Positions 1 through 10,549 are shown, numbered from the stretch's first letter. The stretch: DNA of 64,000 nt from Burkholderiaceae bacterium (GCA_022843955.1 JALHMQ010000024.1:1-64000), one strand, 5' to 3'. The notes: generated by a model not told the origin, from the letters alone. Numbers and translations: made by a program.

Positions 1-1010
1 AGCTTTTCGCGGACCTTGTTCTCGATCTCGAGCGCCATGCCGGGGCGCTCGCGCAAGTACTCGCGGGCGTTGTCCTTGCCCTGTCCGATGCGCTCGCCGC
101 CATAGCTGTACCAGGCGCCGGATTTCTCGACGATGTTGTGGGTGGCGCCGAGATCGACGATCTCGCCCTCGCGCGAGATGCCCTCGCCGTAGAGGATGTC
201 GAACTCGGCCTGCTTGAACGGCGGCGCGACCTTGTTCTTGACCACCTTCACACGCGTCTCGGAGCCGATCACTTCCTCGGCCTTCTTGATGCTGCCGGTG
301 CGGCGAATGTCCAGGCGCACGGAGGCATAGAACTTGAGCGCGTTGCCGCCGGTCGTGGTCTCCGGATTGCCGAACATGACGCCGATCTTCATGCGGATCT
401 GGTTGATGAAGATGACCAGGCAATTGGTGCGCTTGATGTTGCCGGTGAGCTTGCGCAGCGCCTGCGACATCAGGCGCGCCTGCAGGCCCGGCAGCGAGTC
501 GCCCATCTCGCCCTCGATCTCCGCCTTCGGCGTCAGTGCGGCCACCGAGTCGATCACGATCAGGTCCACGCTGCCCGACCGTACCAGCGCGTCGGTGATC
601 TCCAGCGCCTGCTCGCCGGTGTCTGGCTGCGACACCAGCAGTTCCTGCAAATTGACGCCGAGCTTCTGCGCGTACTGGATGTCGAGCGCGTGCTCGGCAT
701 CAATGAAGGCGCAGGTGCCGCCGATCTTCTGCATCTCGGCAATGACCTGCAGCGTCAGGGTTGTCTTGCCGGACGACTCCGGCCCATAGACCTCCACCAC
801 GCGGCCGCGCGGCAGGCCACCGACGCCCAGCGCGATGTCCAGACCGAGCGAACCGGTGGAGACGACCTGAATGTCCTCGGCGACTTCGCCGTCGGCCAGG
901 CGCATCACCGAGCCCTTGCCGAACTGCTTCTCGATCTGCGCCAGCGCTGCCGCCAGGGCCTTTTGACGCTCCTTGCTGTCCGCCACCAAACCGCTCCTTC
1001 CGTCATCCAT
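1..1010 (-). CDS. recA: RecA recombinase, C-terminus cut by window edge
   Basis: RecA is the ATP-dependent strand-exchange protein of homologous recombination; it also triggers LexA self-cleavage in the SOS response. Reading leftwards from 1010 gives [20 protein letters not shown] and then the conserved [10 protein letters not shown] stretch. The Walker A motif GPESSGKT starts near residue 76. About 336 codons are visible and the family runs to about 350, so only a short C-terminal tail lies beyond base 1. The start is set by a GGAGG sequence five bases before the ATG. An SOS-type operator and promoter lie about 70 bp upstream, and a response-regulator gene points the other way. Confidence 0.97.
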   Translation of the reverse strand, partial: MDDGRSGLVADSKERQKALAAALAQIEKQFGKGSVMRLADGEVAEDIQVVSTGSLGLDIALGVGGLPRGRVVEVYGPESSGKTTLTLQVIAEMQKIGGTCAFIDAEHALDIQYAQKLGVNLQELLVSQPDTGEQALEITDALVRSGSVDLIVIDSVAALTPKAEIEGEMGDSLPGLQARLMSQALRKLTGNIKRTNCLVIFINQIRMKIGVMFGNPETTTGGNALKFYASVRLDIRRTGSIKKAEEVIGSETRVKVVKNKVAPPFKQAEFDILYGEGISREGEIVDLGATHNIVEKSGAWYSYGGERIGQGKDNAREYLRERPGMALEIENKVREK

Positions 1011-1080
1011 CGTCGCCTCCGCCTGACCGGTGCCGGACGCAGGATGCAATCCGGAGCACTGAATTAATTCACAGTACGGG

Positions 1081-1111
1081 CACTGTAAATCTCTTCAGTA
1101 CGTGTCGTCAA
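1081..1111 (-). promoter_or_regulatory. recA promoter with LexA-type SOS box
   Basis: On the minus strand 1081-1100 reads TACTGAAGAGATTTACAGTG, which matches 15 of 20 positions of the enterobacterial LexA consensus, with both outer arms intact. A -35 TTGACG (1106-1111) and a -10 TACAGT (1082-1087) are 18 bp apart, and the -10 lies inside the SOS box. LexA binding there would block RNA polymerase, as at the E. coli recA promoter. Binding itself is inferred. Confidence 0.7.
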
Positions 1112-1139
1112 GCCTTGCCGCAGCGCAACGCGCTTCGGC

Positions 1140-1169
1140 TTGCGACGCACTTCGCCGCCGCTCTAGACT
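1140..1169 (+). promoter_or_regulatory. Possible promoter of the two-component pair
   Basis: TTGCGA (1140-1145) and TAGACT (1164-1169) are separated by 18 bp, each with four of six consensus matches. The inferred transcription start lies about 50 bp before the response-regulator ATG. This is a weak match and the call is tentative. Confidence 0.3.
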
Positions 1170-1228
1170 GCCTTTAACCAGGGAGCGTCGCCGGCATCGC
1201 CAAGGCGCGCGAAGGATATCAAGCAGCC

Positions 1229-1939
1229 ATGCGCATACTGATCGCCGAAGACGATCCGGTCCTGGCCGATGGGCTGTCGCGCTCGTTGCGCGCGGTGGGC
1301 TACGCGGTGGACGTGGTGACCGATGGCGAGCAGGCCGACACCGCGCTGTCGGCGCAGGGCTTCGACCTCGTCATCCTCGACCTCGGTCTGCCGCGCATGG
1401 CGGGCCTTGAGGTGCTGCGTCGCATGCGGGCCCGCAACAGCACGGCGCCGGTGCTGATCCTGACGGCGGCCGACAGCGTGGAGCAACGCGTCAAGGGCCT
1501 CGATCTGGGCGCCGACGACTACATGGCCAAGCCTTTTGCCTTGTCCGAACTGGAAGCGCGAGTGCGCGCCCTCACGCGCCGCGCACTCGGTGCCAACCAG
1601 AGCCTGTTGCGCCACGGCACCCTCACGCTCGACCTGGCCGGGCGGGTGGCGGCGGTCAACGAGGCGCCGCTCGACCTGTCGGCGCGTGAACTGGGCCTGC
1701 TCGAGATCCTGCTGCAGCGGGCCGGACGCCTGGTGAGCAAGGAGCAACTGGTCGATCACCTGTGCGAGTGGGGCGAGGAAGTCAGCAACAACGCCATCGA
1801 GGTCTACGTGCACCGCCTGCGCAAGAAGCTCGAACCGGCCTGCATCCGCATCGTCACCGTGCGCGGCCTCGGCTATTGCCTGGAACGCGTCATCGAGGCG
1901 GGCGAACCCGGACCGGCCACCCGCTCGGGCATCGCCTGA
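1229..1939 (+). CDS. OmpR/PhoB-type response regulator (TctD-like)
   Basis: This 236-residue DNA-binding response regulator has an N-terminal receiver domain (about 1-118) and a C-terminal OmpR-type winged helix (about 125-222). The receiver has the acidic pair E7/D8/D9, the phospho-acceptor D51 in LVILDLGLP and the conserved lysine in the MAKPF motif. The winged helix keeps the SARELGLLE start and the VYVHRLRKKL recognition-helix region. The cognate kinase follows 61 bp downstream. The pair resembles TctD/TctE regulators of tricarboxylate uptake, but no transporter genes are nearby, so the signal and targets are unknown. Confidence 0.9.
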   Translation: MRILIAEDDPVLADGLSRSLRAVGYAVDVVTDGEQADTALSAQGFDLVILDLGLPRMAGLEVLRRMRARNSTAPVLILTAADSVEQRVKGLDLGADDYMAKPFALSELEARVRALTRRALGANQSLLRHGTLTLDLAGRVAAVNEAPLDLSARELGLLEILLQRAGRLVSKEQLVDHLCEWGEEVSNNAIEVYVHRLRKKLEPACIRIVTVRGLGYCLERVIEAGEPGPATRSGIA

Positions 1940-2000
1940 GCAGCCCGGGCGCGCGCCCGGTACAGTGGACGAGCCATGCCGCTGAGGCAGCGCGCAACCC

Positions 2001-3614
2001 ATGCCTGACGAATCACCTCCGCCCAGCCCCGCCGAGCCGGTCGCGCTGCCTGCCGACGATCGCCGGCGTTCCTGGCGCGCAAACATCCGGGCGCTGCCAT
2101 TTTTCACGCGCCCGGCTCGCAAGCCGCCAGAGGAGCCGTCCACCTTTCCAAACGTGCTGCGCCTGCCGACCGAGCAGCGTTCGCTGTTCGGCGAGATCCT
2201 CGACTGGATGCTGGCGCCGCTGCTGCTGCTGTGGCCAATGAGCGTGACGATCACCTACATCGTGGCGCAGAACATCGCGGGGGCACCCTTCGATCGCCAT
2301 CTGACTGAAAGCGTCGAAATCCTGACCGACCACGTGAAAGAGTTCGGCGGCGAGGTGCGGCTGCAGTTGCCGGTGCCCGCTCGCGAGCTGTTGCGCGCCG
2401 ACGCCATCGACAACCTGTACTTCATGGTGCTTGGTTTACGCGGCGAGTTCGTGTCGGGCGACCGCGAGATGCCGCTGCCGCCCGACGGTGAAGCGCCCAC
2501 GCCCGGCGTCGTCAAGCTGCGTACCGACCAGGTGCGCGGCGCCGATGTCAGGATCGCCTACACCTGGCTCGTGTTCGCCAACATGCCCGACGCCGAGCCG
2601 GTGCTGATCCAGGTTGCCGAGACGCTCGAGAAGCGCACGCTGCTCGCCAACGAGATCATCCGCGGCGTCATCGTGCCGCAGTTCATCGTGCTGCCGATCG
2701 CCGTGGTGCTGGTGTGGTTCGGCCTGTCGCGCGGGCTGCGGCCGCTGGCGTCGCTGCAGTCGCGCATCCGTGCCCGCCGGCCGGACGACATGTCGCCCAT
2801 CGAGACCTATGCCGCCCCGGACGAAGTGGCGCCGCTGGTGGACGCCTTCAACGAGCTGCTGTCGCGCCTGGAGCAGAACGTCGTCGCGCAGAAGCGATTC
2901 ATCGCCGATGCCGCGCACCAGATGAAGACGCCGCTGGCCGGCATGCGCACCCAGGCCGAGCTGGCACTGCGGGAGACCGACCCGCACGACCTGCGCCGCA
3001 GCCTGCGCCAGATTGCCGCCTCCACCGAACGCGCCACGCACCTCATCAACCAGCTGCTGGCGCTCGCACGCGCCGAGCACCAGGCCACCGATCTGGCCGC
3101 GTTCGAAGCAGTTGACCTGTGCCGGCTGGCGCGTGACCAGGTACGCGACTGGGTGCCGCAGGCGCTGGCGCGCGGCATCGACCTCGGCTACGAAGGGCCG
3201 GAGCGTCCGGTGCGTATCGTCGGCCTGCCGTTGCTGCTGGGCGAGATGCTCAAGAACCTCGTCGACAACGCGCTGCAGTACACGCCGCCCGGCACGACGA
3301 CGCCAGGTGCCGTCACCGTGCGCGTGCGCCAGAGTGGCGAAAGCGCCTACCTGGAAGTGGAGGACTCAGGGCCGGGCATCCCCGAGCGCGAGCGGCCGCT
3401 GATCTTCGAGCGCTTTTATCGCGTGCTGGGCACCAATGTCGATGGCAGCGGCCTGGGCCTGTCCATCGTGCGCGAGATCGTCGAGCAGCACGACGCCCTG
3501 CTGCGCATCTCGTTTAACCCGCGCGCCCAGGACCCGCTGCTGCCGGGCACGCTGATCAGCGTGGAGTTTGTCCACTTGCTGGACGTGCCGCCCACGGTTT
3601 CGCTGCAGCCGTGA
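2001..3614 (+). CDS. Membrane sensor histidine kinase (TctE-like, 2CSK_N)
   Basis: This 537-residue inner-membrane sensor kinase is the likely partner of the upstream response regulator. A proline-rich cytoplasmic stretch of about 65 residues precedes the first membrane segment (about 72-92). A periplasmic domain of the 2CSK_N type follows, then a second membrane segment (about 222-243) and a HAMP-like linker. The dimerisation domain carries the phospho-accepting H306 in ADAAHQMKTPL. The ATPase domain has the N box (NLVDNALQYT), the G1 box (DSGPGI) and the G2 box (GSGLGLSIV). The long N-terminal extension is unusual, and its ATG lacks a clear Shine-Dalgarno sequence. Confidence 0.88.
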   Translation: MPDESPPPSPAEPVALPADDRRRSWRANIRALPFFTRPARKPPEEPSTFPNVLRLPTEQRSLFGEILDWMLAPLLLLWPMSVTITYIVAQNIAGAPFDRHLTESVEILTDHVKEFGGEVRLQLPVPARELLRADAIDNLYFMVLGLRGEFVSGDREMPLPPDGEAPTPGVVKLRTDQVRGADVRIAYTWLVFANMPDAEPVLIQVAETLEKRTLLANEIIRGVIVPQFIVLPIAVVLVWFGLSRGLRPLASLQSRIRARRPDDMSPIETYAAPDEVAPLVDAFNELLSRLEQNVVAQKRFIADAAHQMKTPLAGMRTQAELALRETDPHDLRRSLRQIAASTERATHLINQLLALARAEHQATDLAAFEAVDLCRLARDQVRDWVPQALARGIDLGYEGPERPVRIVGLPLLLGEMLKNLVDNALQYTPPGTTTPGAVTVRVRQSGESAYLEVEDSGPGIPERERPLIFERFYRVLGTNVDGSGLGLSIVREIVEQHDALLRISFNPRAQDPLLPGTLISVEFVHLLDVPPTVSLQP

Positions 3615-3649
3615 ACGAGCGGTGCGGCGCACTTCGACGCACCGCTCGT
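3615..3649 (+). terminator. Perfect 12-bp hairpin after the sensor kinase gene
   Basis: The bases right after the stop codon form ACGAGCGGTGCG and its exact reverse complement around an 11-nt loop (arms 3615-3626 and 3638-3649). No T-run follows, so it may be a Rho-assisted terminator or an mRNA-stabilising hairpin. Confidence 0.55.
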
Positions 3650-3750
3650 CGAGCGTTAAGCAGCAGGAACTGAAGCGCTGGGGACCGCCGCGTGACCGGG
3701 AGGGCGTGGATTTGACCCCCGCAGCGGCATTGCCGATAATCCGCGCCTTC

Positions 3751-3827
3751 GGCGGATTAGCTCAGTCGGTTAGAGCAGAGGAATCATAATCCTTGTGTCC
3801 GGGGTTCGAATCCCTGATCCGCCACCA
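3751..3827 (+). tRNA. tRNA-Met (anticodon CAT)
   Basis: A complete 77-nt cloverleaf can be drawn. The acceptor stem GGCGGAT pairs with ATCCGCC and the CCA end is encoded. The D arm is GCTC/GAGC. The anticodon stem is GAGGA/TCCTT, with a G-T pair at its base, around loop ATCATAA. The T arm contains GGTTCGAATCC. The anticodon CAT lies at 3785-3787. It lacks initiator features and looks like elongator methionine. The other reading is the isoleucine tRNA whose CAT is modified to lysidine, which sequence inspection alone does not fully exclude. Confidence 0.95.
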
Positions 3828-3854
3828 TCTTCCGTCCGCGAACTGCCGCTTCGA

Positions 3855-4202
3855 ATGCGCGCTTCTCGCTTCCTGCAATTGACCATGGCAAGCGCGGCAC
3901 TCGCGCTGATGAGCGGCTGCTCGCAGGTTCGTGAGCAAGCGTCCGAAGCGCCCACCGCGCTGCCTTCGGCCAGCGCGAGCGCGCCGGGCGAAGCGTCTCG
4001 TGCAGCCCCGGGACGCTTGACGATCTTGCAGTGGCCCGACATCAAGATCGACGACAAGACACTGCGCGCCGCGCCGGGTGCGCGGATCATCAACAGCAAC
4101 AACATGATGTTGACGCCCAACATGGTGGCACCCGGTGCGCGCGTCCAGTACGAACTCGACGGCTCAGGCCAGGTGCGGCTGATCCGCGTGCTCGCCAACT
4201 GA
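3855..4202 (+). CDS. Small putative lipoprotein
   Basis: This 115-residue protein has a hydrophobic leader ending in ALALMSGC, a plausible lipobox with Cys22, followed by an Ala/Ser/Pro-rich linker (about 25-55) typical of lipoproteins. The C-terminal part contains the paired motifs APGARIINSNN and APGARVQYELD, then a short beta-rich end. I do not recognise the family and assign no function. The ATG at 3855 is chosen because earlier in-frame starts overlap the tRNA and would put charged residues before the signal sequence. Confidence 0.65.
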   Translation: MRASRFLQLTMASAALALMSGCSQVREQASEAPTALPSASASAPGEASRAAPGRLTILQWPDIKIDDKTLRAAPGARIINSNNMMLTPNMVAPGARVQYELDGSGQVRLIRVLAN

Positions 4203-4329
4203 GCACCAACGCTGCCCGGCGCAGCGACTTGCGCAGTTCCCACAACCAACAGTCCCGTGCTGGCTGCGCCGTAGCGCAGGCGGCGCGCCTAGAATTTGCT
4301 TTCATCCCACTCGCCGCCGGATCTAAACC

Positions 4330-5735
4330 GTGACCGCGAACAACTCGCCCAAGACGCCCAGGAAGCTTTTCATCCGCACCTTCGGCTGCCAGATGAACGA
4401 GTACGACTCCGCCAAGATGGCCGACGTGCTCCATGCCGACGCCGGTGTCGTGACCACCGACCGAGCAGAAGATGCCGACATCATCCTGTTCAACACCTGC
4501 TCGGTGCGCGAAAAGGCACAGGAAAAGGTGTTTTCTGACTTGGGCCGCGTGCGCCAGCTCAAGCAGCTCAATCCCGATCTGCTGATCGGTGTGGGCGGCT
4601 GCGTGGCGAGCCAGGAAGGGGCCGCCATCGTCGAACGTGCGCCCTATGTGGACGTCGTGTTCGGCCCGCAGACCCTGCACCGCCTGCCGGCGCTGATCGC
4701 GCGTCGCCGCAGCACCGGGCAGCCGCAGGTCGACATCAGTTTCCCGGAGATCGAAAAGTTCGATCACCTGCCACCAGCGCGGGTGGATGGCGCCACCGCA
4801 TTCGTCTCGATCATGGAAGGTTGCAGCAAGTACTGCAGCTTCTGCGTGGTGCCGTACACCCGCGGCGAGGAAGTATCGCGCCCATTCGACGACGTGCTGA
4901 CCGAGGTTGCCGATCTTGCCGCCCACGGCGTGAAGGAAGTGACGCTGCTTGGGCAGAACGTCAATGCCTACCTTGGGCGGATGCACGACGGCGGCAGCGC
5001 CGACTTCGCCCTGCTGCTCGACTATGTGCACGAGATTGCAGGCATCGAACGGATTCGCTACACCACGTCGCACCCGAAGGAGTTCACCCAGCGGCTGATC
5101 GATGTCTACGCCCGGTTGCCCAAGCTGGTGAGCCACGTCCATTTGCCGGTGCAGTCAGGCTCCGACCGCATCCTCGCGGCAATGAAGCGCGGCTACACCA
5201 CGCTCGAGTACAAGTCGATCATTCGCCGCCTGCGCGCGGCGCGGCCGGATATCGTGCTGTCGAGCGACTTCATCATCGGCTTTCCTGGCGAGACCGATGA
5301 CGACTTCGAGCGCACGATGCAACTCGTGGTCGACCTCGACTTCGATGCCAGTTTCAGCTTCATCTACAGCAAGCGGCCCGGCACGCCGGCCGCCGACCTC
5401 GCCGACGACACGCCCGCAGCGGTCAAGCTGGCGCGCCTGCAGCGGCTGCAGGCGGTGATCGAGGCGAATCAGCGCCGCGTCAGCGAGACGATGGTCGGCA
5501 GCGTCCAGCGCGTGCTGGTAGAGGGACCGGCGCGCCGCGATCCGGCCGACCTGATGGGTCGCACCGACAACAACCGCATCGTCAACTTTGCAGGCGGTCC
5601 ACATGCCGAGCGGCTCGTCGGCCAGATGATCGACGTGACGATCACCGCCGCATACGCGCACAGCCTGCGCGGCGACGTTGCCGCCGGGCGCCAGCGCAAC
5701 GCCGACGTCGCCATGTCCGACGAGCGAGTCGCCTG

Positions 5736-5736
<1 letters not shown>
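4330..5736 (+). CDS. miaB: tRNA 2-methylthiotransferase MiaB
   Basis: MiaB is a radical-SAM methylthiotransferase that converts i6A37 to ms2i6A37 in tRNAs reading UNN codons. The N-terminal domain binds one cluster through C20 ([14 protein letters not shown]), the NTCSVREKA cysteine and the [11 protein letters not shown] cysteine. The radical-SAM cluster is held by C165, C169 and C172 (CSKYCSFC). A TRAM RNA-binding domain ends the 468-residue protein. The start is GTG at 4330. Its TGA overlaps the phoH ATG by one base, so the two are translationally coupled. This is the usual miaB-phoH-ybeY-corC-lnt order. Confidence 0.97.
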
Positions 5737-6769
<1,033 letters not shown>

Positions 6770-6773
<4 letters not shown>

Positions 6774-7258
6774 GCGCGGCGCGCAGTGCAGGCGCGCCGA
6801 CGCGGCTGACCCTCACGGTGCAGGGACTCGAGGCCGCGCGCGAACGCTACGCCGGCTTGCCGGTGCGCAGCACGCTGCGGCGCTGGGTACTGCACGCGTT
6901 GCGAGCGGACGCCGAGTTGACCTTGCGCCTGGTCGGTCTGGCCGAAGCGCGCCGCCTGAACCGCGACTTTCGCGGCCGCGACTACGCCACCAACGTGCTG
7001 ACCTTCGACTACGCGCGCGCCCCCGTGTTGGCCGACATCGTGCTCTGTGTGCCGCTGATCGCACGCGAGGCTCGCGTGCAGAACAAGTCACTGCGCGCCC
7101 ATCTGGCGCACCTGGTGATCCACGGCACCCTGCACGCGCAAGGACACGACCACGAGCGCGTGCGCGACGCCATCCGCATGGAAAAGCTAGAAACATCCTT
7201 GCTCGCGGATCTGGGCTACGCCGACCCCTACCTCGAAATCGCACCGACCCGGACGTGA
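6770..7258 (+). CDS. ybeY: Endoribonuclease YbeY
   Basis: This 162-residue single-strand endoribonuclease matures the 3' end of 16S rRNA and takes part in 70S quality control. The signature HGTLHAQGHDH supplies three zinc-binding histidines, H118, H122 and H128. The RDYATNVLTFDY segment is also typical. The GTG start overlaps the end of the phoH-type gene by four bases, so coupled translation is expected. The first 10 or so residues are Ala/Ser-rich and poorly conserved, so a slightly later start is possible. Confidence 0.93.
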
Positions 7259-7434
7259 CGCGAACGCAGCATCGGCCCGAGGCCGCGCCATGCCGAGAAA
7301 GTTAGTGCTGGCTCTGCGCGCTGCTGTCGCGATGTCAGCCAGGGGAAAGTTGCGCATGCCGCGGAGCGGTGCCTCCGGTATCCTCACCGCTCGTGCCACT
7401 GCCGGGTGACTTGACCGTCGCGTCGCCCACTCCC

Positions 7435-8334
7435 ATGTCAGAGTCTCCGCGCGGACGCATCGCGTCCGCCTCCACCCACCCCAAGACCCTTCTCGAACGC
7501 CTGTCTGCGTTCATCTTTCGCGAGCCGGAGAACCGCGAGGAACTGCTCGAGGTTCTGTCCGATGCGCACGATCGCCAGTTGCTCGATGCCGATGCGCTGT
7601 CGATGATCGAGGGCGTGCTGCAAGTCTCTGAACTGCGAGCGCGCGACCTGATGGTGCCGAGCGCGCAGATGCACGTGCTCGACATTGCCCAGCCGATCGC
7701 CGAGTGGATCCCCCAGGTGATGGAGTCCGGCCATTCGCGCTTCCCGGTGATCGAAGGCAATCGCGACGAGGTGATCGGCATCCTGCTGGCCAAGGACCTG
7801 CTGCGCTTTTACGCGCACCCGGACTTCGACCTGCGCAAGATGCTGCGACCCGCCGTCTTCATCCCCGAATCCAAGCCGCTGAACGTGTTACTGCGCGAGT
7901 TCCGCGCCAATCGCAACCATCTGGCGCTGGTGATCGACGAGTACGGCGGCGTGGCCGGCCTGATCACCATCGAAGACGTGCTCGAGCAGATCGTCGGCGA
8001 CATCGAAGACGAGTACGACGAGAATGAGAACGCCGACAACATCGTTGCCGACAAGGACGGTCGATTCCGCGTCAAGGCGCTGACCGAGATCGCGGCGTTC
8101 AACGAGGCGTTCGGCACCCACTTCCCCGATGACCGCTACGACACGGTCGGCGGCCTCGTGACCGAGGGCCTCGGCCGTGTGCCGCACCGGGGCGACGTGA
8201 TCGAACTGGACGGGGTGCGCTTCGAAGTGTTGCGCGCCGACGCTCGCCAGGCGCATCTGCTGCTCGTCACGCGCCTGGCGCGTACGCTGGTCGAGGAGTT
8301 CGAGGAACTCGAAGCCGGTCGCGCGCCGGGCTGA
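7435..8334 (+). CDS. corC: CorC/YbeX-family CBS-domain protein
   Basis: This cytoplasmic protein of about 299 residues belongs to the CorC/HlyC family, linked to magnesium/cobalt efflux and, as YbeX, to ribosome metabolism. Two CBS domains follow the leader: the first begins at DLMVPSAQMHVLDI, and the second contains NHLALVIDEYGGVAGLITIED. A C-terminal transporter-associated CorC_HlyC domain follows (from about residue 210, with the FGTHFPDDRYDTVGGLV segment). I chose ATG 7435; a GTG at 7369 would add 22 residues with no family similarity that I recognise. It sits between ybeY and lnt as in many proteobacteria. Confidence 0.9.
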   Translation: MSESPRGRIASASTHPKTLLERLSAFIFREPENREELLEVLSDAHDRQLLDADALSMIEGVLQVSELRARDLMVPSAQMHVLDIAQPIAEWIPQVMESGHSRFPVIEGNRDEVIGILLAKDLLRFYAHPDFDLRKMLRPAVFIPESKPLNVLLREFRANRNHLALVIDEYGGVAGLITIEDVLEQIVGDIEDEYDENENADNIVADKDGRFRVKALTEIAAFNEAFGTHFPDDRYDTVGGLVTEGLGRVPHRGDVIELDGVRFEVLRADARQAHLLLVTRLARTLVEEFEELEAGRAPG

Positions 8335-8355
8335 CCACTCCCGCGCACGCGCCCC

Positions 8356-8375
8356 GCCGCCGAAGCACCGGCGGC
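8356..8375 (+). terminator. Short GC hairpin between corC and lnt
   Basis: GCCGCCG and CGGCGGC form a perfect 7-bp stem around AAGCAC. There is no T-run and lnt follows within 30 bp, so attenuation is as likely as termination. Confidence 0.25.
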
Positions 8376-8401
8376 CGCTGCCGTCACTCGATCAGATCGC
8401 C

Positions 8402-9928
8402 TTGACGCCCACGTCGCCTGCCTATCGCCTGTTGCTGCCTGTCGCCGCGCTGGCCTTCGGCCTCTTACACGCCCTGTCTTTTGCACCGTGGCATCTGCCG
8501 TGGCTGCAGGTGCTGGCTTTGGCCGGACTGTTTGCCATCGCGCTGCGCGTGCAATCAGCGCAGGCAGCGACGCTGCTGGGCTTCTCGTTCGGCGTGGGCT
8601 GGTTCGGACTCGGCGTGTCCTGGGTCTACATCAGCATGCACGACTACGGCGGCATGCCAGCGTGGCTCGCCGGGCCGGCCACCGCGGCCTTTTGTGCATT
8701 CCTCGCCTGCTATCCGGCGCTGGCCCTGGGCGTGGCGCACAAGCTCGGCCGCGGACCCGTGACGCATGCGCTGCTGGCGCTGCCGGCGGCCTGGGCCGGC
8801 AGCGAGTGGTTGCGCGGCACCGCGTTCACCGGTTTTCCCTGGCTCGGCAGCGGGTACGCGCACAGCGACGGTCCGCTGGCGGGCTTCGCGCCGATCGTCG
8901 GTGTCTACGGCATCACGCTGATCGCCGCGGTGGTGGCTGGCGCCGTCGCGCTGTGGACACGCGAGCGCCGACGCGCGCCACGGATGCTCGCGGTGACTGG
9001 CGCCGCAGCACTGCTGCTGGTCGCTGGCGGCGAGGCGCTGCGCAGGATCGAATGGACTCAGCCGGCAGGCACACCGATCAGCGTGCGCCTGATTCAGGGC
9101 AACGTGCCGCAGGATCTGAAGTTCAGCGACGACGGCATGCAGCGCGCGCTCGACGTGCATGCACGCCTGCTGGCCGGGCCGCGGGTGGATCTGGCGGTGC
9201 TGCCGGAGTCGGTGTTCCCGGTACCGCTGAACAATCTGCCCGATGCGGTGACCCGGCAACTGCTCGACTACACGCGGGACAACCGCAGCGCGCTCGTGTT
9301 CGGCGTGTTCATCGAACATCCGCCGGGCCAGTACTTCAACAGCGCCGTCGGCCTGGTGCCGAATGCCATGCCGCCGATGCAGCGCTACAGCAAGCGTCAC
9401 CTGGTGCCCTTCGGCGAGTTCATTCCCTGGGGCTTTCGCTGGTTCGTCGACATGATGAACATGCCGATCGGCGACCAGCAGCGCGGCGCGCCCTACCAGG
9501 GTCCGATGGATCTGGCGGGCCAGCGCATCGCACTCAACATCTGCTACGAGGATCTTTTCGGCGCCGAGATCATCAGCGCCTGGCAGGTGCCGGCGCGCGC
9601 GCCCACGCTGCTGCTCAACATCAGCAACCTGGCCTGGTTCAACGACTCGATCGCCCTCGACCAGCACCTGCAGATCTCACGCCTGCGTGCGCTCGAGACC
9701 GGCCGGCCGATGCTGCGCGCGACCAACACCGGCGCCACCGCGGTGATCGACGCGCGCGGCCGCGTCACCGACCGCCTGCCGTACCTGACCGAAGCCGCGC
9801 TCACCGCCCAGGTCACCGGACACACCGGGCTCACCCCCTACATCCGCTTCGGCGACTGGCCGGCGCTGCTGGCGATCGGCGCGATGCTGGCGCTGGTTCT
9901 CGCGCTGCGGGTGATCCGACCGCGCTGA
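8402..9928 (+). CDS. lnt: Apolipoprotein N-acyltransferase
   Basis: Lnt is the inner-membrane enzyme that adds the third acyl chain to the N-terminal cysteine of lipoproteins. The N-terminal half holds the expected membrane helices (about residues 8-200). A nitrilase-like periplasmic domain follows, whose triad can be read as E269 (LPESVF), K331 (YSKRHLVPFGEF) and C381 (NICYEDLFG), close to the E. coli positions. A last membrane helix lies at about 482-502. The start is a TTG at 8402; no upstream ATG gives the hydrophobic N-terminus. The protein has 508 residues, a normal length. Confidence 0.95.
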   Translation: MTPTSPAYRLLLPVAALAFGLLHALSFAPWHLPWLQVLALAGLFAIALRVQSAQAATLLGFSFGVGWFGLGVSWVYISMHDYGGMPAWLAGPATAAFCAFLACYPALALGVAHKLGRGPVTHALLALPAAWAGSEWLRGTAFTGFPWLGSGYAHSDGPLAGFAPIVGVYGITLIAAVVAGAVALWTRERRRAPRMLAVTGAAALLLVAGGEALRRIEWTQPAGTPISVRLIQGNVPQDLKFSDDGMQRALDVHARLLAGPRVDLAVLPESVFPVPLNNLPDAVTRQLLDYTRDNRSALVFGVFIEHPPGQYFNSAVGLVPNAMPPMQRYSKRHLVPFGEFIPWGFRWFVDMMNMPIGDQQRGAPYQGPMDLAGQRIALNICYEDLFGAEIISAWQVPARAPTLLLNISNLAWFNDSIALDQHLQISRLRALETGRPMLRATNTGATAVIDARGRVTDRLPYLTEAALTAQVTGHTGLTPYIRFGDWPALLAIGAMLALVLALRVIRPR

Positions 9929-9959
9929 TTGCGCTGATCACGCTGATCACGGTGATCGC
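9924..9959 (+). repeat. Four 9-bp tandem units at the lnt stop codon
   Basis: The units are GCTGATTGC, GCTGATCAC, GCTGATCAC and GGTGATCGC. The lnt TGA lies in the first unit. The last two units also make the palindrome GATCACGGTGATC, which could fold at the mRNA end. Confidence 0.6.
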
Positions 9960-9965
9960 GCCACG

Positions 9966-10493
9966 TCAGCGAGGTGTGCCGAGCGTCATCGTCCAGATGG
10001 GGCGTCCACCGGCGTTGCGCACGCAGGCCAGGCCGAGATCGCGAAAGCGCGCATCCATCAGCGCGGCGCAGTGACCCGGGCTCGCGAGCCAGCCCTGGAC
10101 CGCGCCTGCGATCGATGCCGGCCCCAGCGCCAGGTTCTCGCCTGCCGCGCGCCACCGATAGCCCGCGGCCGTCATGCGGTCGCCCACATTCCGGCCGTCG
10201 CTGCCGACGTGCTCGAAGTAGTCGCGCGTGACCATGTCCTGCGCATGCGCGATGGCGGCACGCGCCAGCGCGTCGTTCCACACCAGCGCGCCCGCTGCCG
10301 GCATCGCTTGGCTGCCGCACTGGCGCGCCGTGGCACGCGCCTCGTTGGCCAGGCGCAGCGCGTCACGCCGGAAGTCCGCCAGCCCGCAGTCCGCGTGCGC
10401 GGCAGCGGTGGCGGTGGCATAGGCGGTGGCCACAATCCCGAGCAGCGCCAGGCGGAGCAACCGCTCCTTTGCATGTCTGAGAACAAGCGTCAT
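9966..10493 (-). CDS. Secreted CAP/SCP-domain protein
   Basis: This 175-residue exported protein has an N-terminal signal peptide (basic start, hydrophobic core and cleavage near AAAHA) followed by one CAP (SCP/PR-1) domain. Recognisable CAP elements are the RDYFEHVGSDGRNVGDR segment with its histidine, the AAGENLALG motif, and GHCAALMDARFRDLGLA near the C-terminus. Bacterial CAP proteins of this YkwD-like type are extracytoplasmic; their biochemical role is mostly unknown. The ATG at 10493 is chosen because it begins the signal peptide. It diverges from the feoA-like gene, and a Fur-like box lies between them. Confidence 0.85.
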   Translation of the reverse strand: MTLVLRHAKERLLRLALLGIVATAYATATAAAHADCGLADFRRDALRLANEARATARQCGSQAMPAAGALVWNDALARAAIAHAQDMVTRDYFEHVGSDGRNVGDRMTAAGYRWRAAGENLALGPASIAGAVQGWLASPGHCAALMDARFRDLGLACVRNAGGRPIWTMTLGTPR

Positions 10494-10549
10494 GGTGGGT
10501 GGTGGAGCAAGCGCGTCACCCGCGCGCACGCACGCGTGCCATGGATACA

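Noticed and set aside
1071-1086. Palindrome ACAGT-N6-ACTGT near the recA promoter as a LexA site
   Set aside because: The arms are in the wrong order for the CTGT-N8-ACAG site; the overlapping element at 1081-1100 fits the consensus much better.
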